Positions 8,801-13,477 of a stretch of DNA of 13,477 nt are shown here, in pieces. Location of the stretch: NCBI GenBank assembly GCA_905215035.1, contig CAJMOJ010000054.1, positions 1-13,477 of the forward strand, given 5' to 3'. A program made the position numbers and the translations under genes. The notes under the pieces were generated by a model. That model saw nothing but the letters and a program-made list of their open reading frames with translations. It did not search any database and was not told the DNA's origin. The DNA comes from an uncultured bacterium (lineage in GTDB: Bacteria > Actinomycetota > Coriobacteriia > Coriobacteriales > Eggerthellaceae). Position 1 is the first letter of the stretch; each line of letters begins with the position of its first letter.

Positions 8801-9694
8801 CAAGGCGATTATGTCTTTGGTTTAGCAGGAGCTACAACTAACGCAGGCACTGTTACAAATGGCAAGGCAGAGTTTAGCTTGAAAGATGGTCAAAGCATGA
8901 TCATCAAGAACCTGCCCCAAGGAACCCACTATACTGTCGAGGAAACAGAAGCCAACCAGAATTGCATCACCACGTTTGAGAATGTTGGTGGCGTAGCAGC
9001 CGCTGAGATCGACAGCGCCGCAGTAGCCGCTGATACCGACACCTCGGTAGCAGCTGATGCTGATTTGGCGGACGATAATACTGACAGTGCGGTAGCCGCT
9101 AATGCTCATATGGTAGTGACGAACGATTTCACCTCAGTTCCTCCTGAGGAGTTTGTCGAGTTCGATCCTGAGGGTGGCACGGGATCCGTTGCGTTTGCCA
9201 AGACAGTTGCTGGCGACCAAGGTGAGACCAATCGCGCCTTTACGTTCCAGGTTAGATTAACTAATGCTGATGGCACTGCGGTTAATGGTGTGCTCAAGTA
9301 TTCACGTGATGGCAAGATTGTCGCAGGCCAGCTTGAAAACGGAGAGCTTGATATTCCCGTTGCTCATGGTCAGACTGTTGTCATTGGCGCAATTCCTGTA
9401 GGTGTGCATTTTAGCGTTACCGAAGTTGAGGCAAATAGCGATGGCTACACGACAACTTTGCAAGGTGCGCCAAACGCACAAAACGTTGTTGCTGAAGGTG
9501 TTGTCAATGAGAATGTTCGTTCGAATGCTTTCTATACTAATACACGAGGAAATGTCGATGGGGCGTCGTCTGTTGGCGGATCAGCCAAAACAGGAGACGC
9601 AACACCGTGGTTACCTATCGCTGGTATTGCGGTAGTTGCACTTGTGGTACTTGGTGTGAGCTACCGAGTACGCAAGCGGGTAATGTCACGCTAG
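2900..9694 (+). CDS. Giant pilin-like adhesin: fibro-slime, SpaA, FctA-like and DUF7601-like modules, SAKTG sorting signal
   Basis: 2264 residues. ATG codons sit at 2900 and 2903; AGAAGG (2889-2894) is 5 and 8 nt away, so the second is equally plausible. Residues 1-45 are a signal peptide (EALAA then PGN), and 46-145 a Ser/Asn/Gly/Thr linker. Residues 400-505 are a fibro-slime/PA14-like domain (TGDDDVWVFIDD, DLGGLHAKQ, FYLERGGWASNLALSF). SpaA-like domain 1 is 513-620, with likely isopeptide residues K516, E589 and N618 (ETKAPAGY). Residues 621-868 are unassigned. SpaA-like domain 2 is about 869-1012 (EVAAPEGY). A DUF7601-like module is about 1181-1353. Three FctA/Spy0128-like modules follow: 1362-1546 (K1368/E1461/N1541), 1550-1775 (K1556/E1679/N1771) and 1776-1925 (K1785/E1866/N1921). 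DUF7601-like modules at 1931-2076 and 2095-2214 precede the C-terminal signal SAKTGD (2228-2233), a helix (2237-2255) and a basic tail. The family role is sortase-assembled pili or wall-linked adhesins; the fibro-slime head suggests a tip-type adhesin (inference). No sortase or shaft pilin is in the window. Confidence 0.92.
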   Translation: MMQPTQSVNESRGIAVYLRKCFMVAASVILAVSLMPVGGIEALAAPGNQNQVEQTDSNNSTGQNPTGNSSGNESAGSNGPVNQDGAAGTSVDGNGATGSNTTGSSATNSSLADSAGATGDNSANESSEQADTQADTLADEAAIMPFSITGSDLQQAIANNTVPGLDPAGATVNLFDYTVINGEADTYAYTQDKWNTMIASGINVNHALLFGNLTSRNVTGVNADAGGWWNQGGTDTNPLVQNIVKNTLTDGYPTLNNLPTNTASALTGRNGNESLAYLFNPASSFDTASRTSYEDVKGLFQLDQNTGNYYYDSTKNFAEADVTGSDPKFLLWDTSAMRHTSAADAEQGYFFPFNSGQEVFNYDATTHEITDANVVSNAALANHYFGMTLSVPFRQPVDGKTSATDPMTFSFTGDDDVWVFIDDVLVADLGGLHAKQTLEINFATGAVTVNGVTHTLKDSFESAGRADEFTSGFNENTFASNSAHTLKMFYLERGGWASNLALSFNLQPQLFQQIRKVDQDGNPVAGATFDLYETGRDYAVAADALPVLTGITTDDEGYARFALPNGEPFNFSDRYNAETQAGGFYVLRETKAPAGYKSLPTDLELEFLPDTTMLRVSNRYDAGAFASFNSYVTGVPGNTYYGQMSQGGGLATAIPGLDPVTEAAQKNGLVVAVPMLKHETNGQTTWNPLYGNTLDVLKEVSYTAGDLDSEDTRNAVRGAALEAALRQAAGSVDGQLNGWYLSWNDTEKRLTGTLESLPGRPDRYLSQNGGDVSKADMRMMYCLIEPAALARALNISEADVAALTAEQKYERLGAAMNAALNGGDDAVQTLLNTVDYVGDMPADRGINVLDISSFARTFRSVIYIPDEQRELRVWKVDGNGNRLDGCVFALFENEDDARAATGATVSNNVVTGVTVNGVPVAPGRGSIVVGAGITGLPQADSIGTSTADNQHGTLVFAPYVQNSIGTAHTEWLNSDGSDPTGKMMYLKEVAAPEGYAINQTVIPVVLGKYGIYADAGEADDGVQVLAGVGKLNATMRKYAASPEVNLTLRYITATAQTQVSRGDTLGDFDAFNDGWASTDKTMNLEYGTNALVDYGSPTKFTDDQLAQGIGYPDAFGNQRPLFVTDVGYIRTAVTQNTALMDSQREPGAAYAGAEADRLVGDDLTGLFMIRNTVRVEDSSVPELLVTNRVVTEGGVTAPDETFSFEVTATGKTDGTVTARSMEYKDTQWVPTGASVPVVFKNGKATVSLKHGQGVSIPGLPENAQVSVVESAALSGDTTGDPSKQLMTQDEWDAKKTTGFAFRDVALNAEVATTPADRTKTVTHNNESAQTTITWSAGDEAQSYDATAIHFVNQYRVVQAYTPHVEITKTLENRTFLATDEFVFALTPAPFSNPEGTVPMPAGATAGTQGALTYIKHWRPSADEVGTDSVQFPIIAGTVGNPDPNDVTIFTEPGTYTYLVTEVRPSQGSSIAGISYDPSVYAITIEVTPHMENGITTGFDIEPIQVRKSDGPSNDENAYEQIWVKTDTSSADDAYKATNFINTYNENVVDPVIRGYKNLFGHEGADTNFEFVLEPLGAYLVPDAATKAALGDETTLTAEEIAAQLAGYTYDTDVTAANSMAARQPMPGGTLASTTSSVTTKADSEGQVQFESLHFDKDQLGFAADATSELGVVFKYQVREVQPTTNGTFDGEALEGATKIDTDGDGVVDSWNYQGTTYDPSVRTMYYYAHVDAADPADPNAGTIIHVLRYGETPFSGITENGVLAPGQRFTNTYAATGTFTLDAEKILNTVDEEGNLAASREFSAGDHFEFVVTKSDDAPALMDAQGNPISRVVIEPTSGTSYGFTLGTASFTQSDIGKTYTYALQETVYGQAGMSYDAAPRVIEVSVADKGDGTLSTSATMRVGNDEPVPLTSPAKIAWTNTYNPLLPSLGNLEITKKVIADQDSQQALDADYHFVVYLADQDDEPLQGDYVFGLAGATTNAGTVTNGKAEFSLKDGQSMIIKNLPQGTHYTVEETEANQNCITTFENVGGVAAAEIDSAAVAADTDTSVAADADLADDNTDSAVAANAHMVVTNDFTSVPPEEFVEFDPEGGTGSVAFAKTVAGDQGETNRAFTFQVRLTNADGTAVNGVLKYSRDGKIVAGQLENGELDIPVAHGQTVVIGAIPVGVHFSVTEVEANSDGYTTTLQGAPNAQNVVAEGVVNENVRSNAFYTNTRGNVDGASSVGGSAKTGDATPWLPIAGIAVVALVVLGVSYRVRKRVMSR

Positions 9695-9697
9695 AAG

Positions 9698-9739
9698 TAC
9701 CAAACTAGCAACACCAAATTAGCAACACCAAACTTGCAG
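9698..9739 (+). repeat. Three tandem 14-bp repeats after the adhesin stop
   Basis: Three imperfect copies of CACCAAATTAGCAA lie at 9698-9711, 9712-9725 and 9726-9739. Decayed traces (TATCAAGTTAG, GCACCAATTAG) continue to about 9775. They lie between the stop codon and the terminator, in the 3' untranslated region of the transcript. Confidence 0.7.
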
Positions 9740-9814
9740 TACTAAGAAGTATCAAGTTAGACGCACCAATTAGAGGTAATTGGAATCAATCTAAAAAATT
9801 ATGTATTTGGATTT

Positions 9815-9845
9815 AGGGACTGACGTGGGTCAGTCCCTTTTTCTT
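9815..9845 (+). terminator. Rho-independent terminator of the giant adhesin gene
   Basis: A perfect 10-bp stem, AGGGACTGAC (9815-9824) with 9829-9838, has loop GTGG. It is followed by a T-rich tract that begins in the last stem bases and runs to about 9845 (TTTTTCTT). It lies 120 bp past the stop. Confidence 0.9.
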
Positions 9846-9857
9846 AAAAGTAATTCT

Positions 9858-9884
9858 GAAAATAACCATGCAGTGGTTCTTTTC
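9858..9884. terminator. Second weak, bidirectional hairpin
   Basis: The 11-bp arms GAAAATAACCA (9858-9868) and TGGTTCTTTTC (9874-9884) have one mismatch and loop TGCAG. The A-rich 5' side and T-rich 3' side could allow backup termination on either strand. It is AT-rich and much weaker than the hairpin at 9815-9845. Confidence 0.4.
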
Positions 9885-9981
9885 ATTTCAACTTTCTTCT
9901 ATTTCCAACTTCTCTTATTTCAATAGGTTTATTCAGCAGGTTTGCAAAGTAGTACTTGTTACTTTCTCCCCGTTCAGACCA

Positions 9982-10010
9982 CTTGTCAAAGACTTTTGAC
10001 AAGATAAAAT
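9982..10010 (+). promoter_or_regulatory. Promoter with embedded operator for the XRE regulator
   Basis: A perfect inverted repeat, CTTGTCAAA (9982-9990) with TTTGACAAG (9995-10003), has spacer GACT. A promoter-like pair overlaps it: -35 TTGTCA (9983-9988), 16-bp spacer, -10 TAAAAT (10005-10010). A protein bound to the repeat would block the -35 region. The position, 85 bp before an HTH gene, fits autorepression (inference). Confidence 0.5.
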
Positions 10011-10094
10011 AGGCCAATCTTGTCCTATGCTAAAGACCTTTGGTGGTAGTGTGGGTCGCGTCATGGCACGCTCAATTCACGAAAGGATGTCGGA

Positions 10095-10703
10095 GTGGAA
10101 CTCAAAGAACAACTAAAGGCAAAACGTGCGCAATTTGGACTCTCACAAGAGGAACTGGCAGAGCGTATTTATGTTTCGCGTCAAACCATCTCTAATTGGG
10201 AGACTGATCGCACGTATCCTGATGTACAAAGCTTGCTTCTGTTGAGTTCTTTATTCGAGACATCTATTGATGAACTCGTGAAAGGAGACGTGGAAATCAT
10301 GGAAGAGAAAATGAAGCAAGAATGGAAAAAGATGAGCAGGTTGACCGTTGCGGCCTGGAGTTTAGTAGGCGTTGGACTGGTTGGTCTAATTGCAGGGTTT
10401 GCTATTCCGACAGGACCCTCTTCGGTGCTTACCAATCTTAATGAGGGTGAAGTGCTTGGGTTTGGATTCTTTTTAGTGCTTTGGATTATCGGCATGGTGT
10501 TTCTAGGGATGGTCGAGTATCTAAAAAAGGTGAACGATCTAGTGACGTATCGTGAAATCCTTGCATTTTCTAAAGGTGAACAACCCGATCGCGTAAGTAA
10601 TACCTTTGGTCGTCGTCATCCTCTTGCGCGTTCAATTTTGATGTTTAGCGTATCAGCCTTCGCGGGAGCAATTATCGGCATAGTGATTTTTCATCTTTTA
10701 TAG
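10095..10703 (+). CDS. Membrane-bound XRE-family HTH transcriptional regulator
   Basis: 202 residues with a GTG start, chosen because GAAAGGA (10081-10087) sits 7 nt upstream and the frame opens directly into the helix-turn-helix domain. Residues about 4-62 are a Cro/C1-type HTH (RAQFGLSQEELAERIYVSRQ, TISNWETDRTYPDVQSLL, then FETSIDELVKGD). A charged linker (EIMEEKMKQEWKKM) follows, then three hydrophobic helices at about 79-105, 118-142 and 178-202. Such HTH plus C-terminal membrane-helix proteins are common in Gram-positives, where they are thought to respond to membrane or peptide signals; the ligand here is unknown. The gene appears monocistronic. The upstream inverted repeat at 9982-10003 is the obvious candidate target. 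No partner transporter or membrane gene is adjacent. Confidence 0.9.
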   Translation: MELKEQLKAKRAQFGLSQEELAERIYVSRQTISNWETDRTYPDVQSLLLLSSLFETSIDELVKGDVEIMEEKMKQEWKKMSRLTVAAWSLVGVGLVGLIAGFAIPTGPSSVLTNLNEGEVLGFGFFLVLWIIGMVFLGMVEYLKKVNDLVTYREILAFSKGEQPDRVSNTFGRRHPLARSILMFSVSAFAGAIIGIVIFHLL

Positions 10704-10714
10704 AGCGCTGCAGC

Positions 10715-10793
10715 TTTTTTCAAGCTACGACACAAGCAAGTCACTTTTGAACCAGAAATTGCTCTTTTTGGAGATTTTTTCAAGTTGTGACAC
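10715..10793. repeat. Imperfect 19-bp direct repeats, 60 bp apart
   Basis: TTTTTTCAAGCTACGACAC (10715-10733) and TTTTTTCAAGTTGTGACAC (10775-10793) match at 16 of 19 bases, and all three differences are transitions. Read on the minus strand, both copies encode VS-x-LEK(I/S), with a stop codon in one. Confidence 0.65.
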
Positions 10794-10973
10794 TTTTCTT
10801 GGCGATGGGTTACACGACGCCATGTAAGTCGTTAAGGCAAGAAGCACGATCAGGACATAAAAGGCTTGATTCATGACAAGTAATTTCAAAATTGCAAGAA
10901 CAAAGCCATTCCAAACATCCTTGCCATAACATTTTTTCGGTACAAAAAGAGAAACCGAGTGTCGCAACCTTCA
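10720..10973. other. Possible decayed small element bounded by inverted repeats; minus-strand frame with a hydrophobic segment
   Basis: The left boundary motif (CAAGCTACGACAC, second copy CAAGTTGTGACAC) reappears inverted at 10959-10973 (GTGTCGCAACCTTCA), with about 10-11 of 15 bases matching. The minus-strand frame 10967-10725 (80 codons, TTG start) has a hydrophobic stretch (FVLAILKLLVMNQAFYVLIV) but no convincing ribosome site and no family I know. I do not call it a gene. It may be a remnant of a MITE-like repeat or of a degraded membrane protein. Confidence 0.3.
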
Positions 10974-10984
10974 TTTTTCTACAG

Positions 10985-11230
10985 AAGGGTCTTGAGTGTA
11001 AAAACTGAAAAGCAGATAAAGGGAATAGTTATAAGATCTGTAAGCAATTATGGAATCTTTTTCCCTTGTCCATATAGTTTTATATGACAAAAATATATAC
11101 GTTCGTATCCAAAAACATTTGCGCTTGTGACAAAAAGATGCCATTATTAACACAACTGTTTATTCGGGCAACAGTTGGAGATGCATGGTTTATGTACGGA
11201 CGCGTACACACATATGCTCCCTCATACATA
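10985..11230. other. Intergenic stretch with no recognisable gene
   Basis: AT-rich DNA with no frame backed by a ribosome site and no strong hairpin. A 140-codon frame beginning at 11084 has no Shine-Dalgarno sequence and runs through the hairpins downstream, so it is not called. No clear promoter is visible. Confidence 0.5.
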
Positions 11231-11334
11231 TCTAGAACTAAGACTCGAGTAGAACAGATACGTTCTACTCGTTTTGTTTCTAGATCAAAAATACCTCACG
11301 GGGGGGGGTCTCATTCTAGCGCATTAGCTAGAAC
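11231..11334 (+). promoter_or_regulatory. Cluster of TAGAAC / GTTCTA palindromes in the long leader of the last gene
   Basis: Six occurrences of TAGAA(C) or its complement lie in 104 bp: 11233-11238, 11250-11255, 11262-11267, 11278-11283, 11314-11319 and 11329-11334. They form a perfect 10-bp hairpin (11246-11255 with 11262-11271, loop AGATAC, followed by TTTTGTTT), an outer 7-bp pair (11231-11237 with 11278-11284) and a separate 7-bp pair (11314-11320 with 11327-11333). It could be a terminator or attenuator, or a multi-site operator. Confidence 0.5.
11300..11308 (+). repeat. Homopolymeric G9 tract
   Basis: Nine consecutive G between two palindromes, about 300 bp upstream of the final surface-protein gene. 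Runs of this length are prone to slipped-strand mispairing and are unusual at this base composition. Confidence 0.9.
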
Positions 11335-11420
11335 ATCTTCGCGTGTCCTAAAGGGATCACAGACCTACACTCACGCCCTCGCACCTTATGCCCACACTCT
11401 TATAACAACCTTCGTTTGTG

Positions 11421-11529
11421 CACTGAGGCGATCAGATTTCTCAGTGTCTGAATACATCTGTGGTTTCTTCATACAACACAGAGGTATTCAGACATTAAGT
11501 GGATGAAATCTGGATCGCCTCTTTTATTT
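11421..11529 (+). ncRNA. Branched hairpin RNA with U-tract: attenuator/terminator or small RNA
   Basis: The outer stem pairs 11425-11440 with 11505-11521: 16 bp and one bulged G at 11512. Inside it, an inner stem pairs 11447-11455 with 11484-11492 (9 bp perfect) and, past one A/G mismatch, 11457-11462 with 11477-11482 (6 bp), with a 14-base loop. CTTTTATTT follows directly at 11521-11529, as in an intrinsic terminator. An alternative 7-bp stem, CACTGAG (11421-11427) with CTCAGTG (11440-11446), uses bases of the outer left arm, so the two folds compete. A weak -10-like TATAAC lies at 11401-11406. The ATG of the next gene is about 80 bp downstream, so this sits in its leader or is a separate small RNA. 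I recognise no known RNA family. Confidence 0.55.
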
Positions 11530-11610
11530 ATACGCTGGTTGTAACCCATACATTACCTAACCAAATTAAACCCACAATCAAACGCACTAGAAAAAGGTCA
11601 GGAGAAAACA

Positions 11611-13477
11611 ATGAAGACGCTATCGATAAAGGCAAAGCTTCTTAATTGCTTTTTTGCTTTTACTCTTGTCACCGGTCTTTGTGTTCCCTCAATTGCTTCT
11701 TATGCATATGCGGAACCTGTAACGGGATCAGTAGTTGAGGGTGTTGTCCAAGAAGAAGATGTCACTGCAGTACCAGATATCTCACAGGACACTTCTATAA
11801 CATCTGAAGACAATGCAAATAGTAATAAAGAAGTTTCTGACTCATCAGAATCAAGCACTACTTCAGAGTCTGGAAGTGAAGTAACTCCTCAGGCCGAAGA
11901 TATTGTGGCTCTCTCAGAAGTAAATGATTGGACCACGCTTGCTGGTAGTGACTTCCAAGTTAAAAGTGCAGGGTCGGGAAGCATCACGGTAGGTAGTGCT
12001 GCAGGAGATGGTTCTGACTGCTATTTTGAGAGCACTATCTTACACATTCAATCTTCTAAACCTATTGCAGTGCGTAATGTTAATCAGTCGGTAGCAACAG
12101 CAAATACTATTCAAATTGATGCAGGTGTTCAGGCAGACCTTACCCTAGCAGGCGTTAATATTTTAACGAGTGCAACAGCGCCAATCAATATGATCAACAA
12201 TGTGATGGATACCCCATCGCAAACACGCGCAACGTATGGGGACGAAATTATCCATAAAACAACTCTGTATTTAACTATTGCTGATGACACTGCAAATAGC
12301 TTAGAGAATACCTACACAACAGCGGCTAATGGCTGGCCCGGCATTCGTTGTGGATGGGGATCAGTTCTTGTTATTGATGACGAGCGCGCCAATATCAAAG
12401 CTGGTGGTTCCAAATTTAATCTCGATGACATTATTGAGCCAAAAGACGGTATGGTTGCCCAGACTGAAACATTGCTTGATGGAACAGTCGTTACAAAGGG
12501 TCATGCGTTGTCTGATTTTGATTCAGCAAAACCAGGATCCTTGTATACCTGTGCGGGAAGTGGATCAGCTTCCATCGGTGGTTCGACAGAAGAAAATTCA
12601 GGCACCATCGTCATTAATGGTGGAAATATAACAAGCGACGTTTTCTACGTATATAATGGCGGAATTTCTGCTGGTGCTGGTATTGGTGGTGGTCTAGGTG
12701 GTTCTGGAACCAAAATCACTATCAATAACGGCAATCTTGATATTAAGGGTGGTTGTTGCGGAGCCGCCATCGGCGGTTCATATACCAATGCGGGCACGCG
12801 TGCAGCATTGGGCACCATTAAACCTGATGCCATTGAAATTCCAACAACAAGAAGTGAAACAAATCCGTATGGTTATTACAACACTGCAGTAAGTGGAGGT
12901 GATCAAACACTTGTTGGCCACTATCCGTCTACATTGAATAGCACTGCTGCTCGTTTCCATTCCGTTGGCGGTGACATCACTATCAATGGTGGCTATGTGA
13001 ATGCGCGAGGAGCGGCACATGGTAATGCGATTGGTCAAGGATGTGCTCATGGAGCCGCATCAAACACTGAGCATATTATCAAGATTACGGGTGGTACCGT
13101 AGTAACGAGCGTTGCCTCTACAACAAGTACTAATCCAAAGATGTATTGTATTGGCGGATTACGTGGATACACCATCGTTACGGGTGGTTCTGTTTACGTT
13201 GATAGTATTAAAGAGTTCCAAGGTATTGGCGATACGGCTTTCAATACGCAAGGTATAAACAGTTGGTCAGATGTAGTAGCTCTCGGTGGCGCTTTGCCTG
13301 AGAAAGATAAAGTGCAAATGATTGCTATCGATCTTTCGAGCGAGTTTGCAGATGGGGAAAACAAGTCAGTCCCTATTGTTAACTGGAAGCTTGAGATTGA
13401 CAATCAAGTCCAACAATATGGTGCACCTTCATACCTTGATGATGGCAAGCTTTACCTTTGGCTGCCCAACGATGCAA
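11611..13477 (+). CDS. Secreted surface protein with Gly-rich beta-helix-like repeats (3'-truncated by window edge)
   Basis: The ATG at 11611 has AGGAG (11600-11604) 6 nt upstream, and the frame stays open to the window end (622 codons). Residues 1-34 form a signal peptide (hydrophobic core, then SYAYA before EP). Residues 35-105 are a Glu/Ser/Thr-rich linker. From W107 a globular region begins (WTTLAGSDFQV). Between about 331 and 530, repeats of the type I-x-I-x-G-G-x-(V/I) alternate with GAGIGG or AAIGG loops: about residues 332, 368, 455, 488 and 520. This pattern suggests a right-handed beta-helix or carbohydrate-binding module in Gram-positive surface proteins. The mature visible part has seven cysteines (137, 247, 314, 382, 383, 478, 513), most in the glycine loops. 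The C-terminal anchor lies outside the window. The gene is preceded by an unusually structured leader. Adhesion or glycan binding is inference. Confidence 0.88.
   Translation, partial: MKTLSIKAKLLNCFFAFTLVTGLCVPSIASYAYAEPVTGSVVEGVVQEEDVTAVPDISQDTSITSEDNANSNKEVSDSSESSTTSESGSEVTPQAEDIVALSEVNDWTTLAGSDFQVKSAGSGSITVGSAAGDGSDCYFESTILHIQSSKPIAVRNVNQSVATANTIQIDAGVQADLTLAGVNILTSATAPINMINNVMDTPSQTRATYGDEIIHKTTLYLTIADDTANSLENTYTTAANGWPGIRCGWGSVLVIDDERANIKAGGSKFNLDDIIEPKDGMVAQTETLLDGTVVTKGHALSDFDSAKPGSLYTCAGSGSASIGGSTEENSGTIVINGGNITSDVFYVYNGGISAGAGIGGGLGGSGTKITINNGNLDIKGGCCGAAIGGSYTNAGTRAALGTIKPDAIEIPTTRSETNPYGYYNTAVSGGDQTLVGHYPSTLNSTAARFHSVGGDITINGGYVNARGAAHGNAIGQGCAHGAASNTEHIIKITGGTVVTSVASTTSTNPKMYCIGGLRGYTIVTGGSVYVDSIKEFQGIGDTAFNTQGINSWSDVVALGGALPEKDKVQMIAIDLSSEFADGENKSVPIVNWKLEIDNQVQQYGAPSYLDDGKLYLWLPNDA

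Noticed and set aside
10704..10722. GCTGCAGC palindrome followed by T6 after the HTH gene, as a terminator
   Set aside because: The 8-bp palindrome leaves no loop, so no stable hairpin can form; the T-run belongs to the 19-bp repeat.
11401..11406. TATAAC as promoter -10 for the hairpin RNA
   Set aside because: No -35 box at suitable spacing; mentioned only as a weak possibility.
11084..11506. 140-codon plus-strand frame
   Set aside because: No ribosome site, low-complexity Arg/Ser/Thr/His composition, crosses several hairpins and the G9 tract, and ends inside the branched hairpin.
1..13477. CRISPR array, tRNA, rRNA, insertion-sequence transposase
   Set aside because: No regularly spaced identical repeats of CRISPR size, no tRNA cloverleaf or rRNA segments, and no transposase-like frame were seen on either strand.

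Overview
The window looks like chromosomal DNA from a Gram-positive actinobacterium of the class Coriobacteriia, most likely Atopobiaceae (Atopobium/Lancefieldella/Olsenella-like). This rests on the mid-40s % GC (by eye), sortase-type surface proteins with SpaA/FctA folds, the 'KTGD' C-terminal signal, and a gene pair (MBG-repeat surface protein plus small two-helix membrane protein) that I associate from memory with this class. The species call is inference.

Layout, left to right, all genes on the + strand. (1) 1-1504: 3' part of a large repeat-rich surface protein ending in MBG-type domains, a Pro/Ala-rich stalk and one transmembrane helix with a cytoplasmic tail, without an LPXTG signal. 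(2) 1537-2025: a 162-aa membrane protein, apparently in the same operon, closed by a strong terminator at 2165-2210. (3) 2227-2382: a 51-codon remnant resembling the C-terminus of a PIN-domain toxin, then about 500 bp of AT-rich non-coding DNA with several perfect palindromes. (4) 2900-9694: a giant 2264-aa pilin-like adhesin with fibro-slime, SpaA, FctA-like and DUF7601-like modules and a non-canonical SAKTG sorting signal, with a terminator at 9815-9845. (5) 10095-10703: a membrane-bound XRE-family regulator behind a promoter containing a perfect inverted repeat. (6) 10704-11610: about 900 bp without a convincing gene but rich in structure: imperfect 60-bp-spaced repeats, a cluster of TAGAAC palindromes, a G9 homopolymer, and a large branched hairpin ending in a U-tract just before the next gene. 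(7) 11611 to the window end: 5' part (622 codons) of another secreted surface protein with glycine-rich beta-helix-like repeats. Its frame is open to the end, so it has no stop codon in the window.

Taken together this is a cell-surface/adhesion locus. Two membrane-anchored or secreted repeat proteins flank a giant adhesin, with a toxin-antitoxin remnant and a membrane regulator between them. The most novel-looking elements are the repeat-protein/two-helix membrane-protein pair, which shares an 'HVD' motif next to the membrane, and the structured, possibly phase-variable leader of the last gene.
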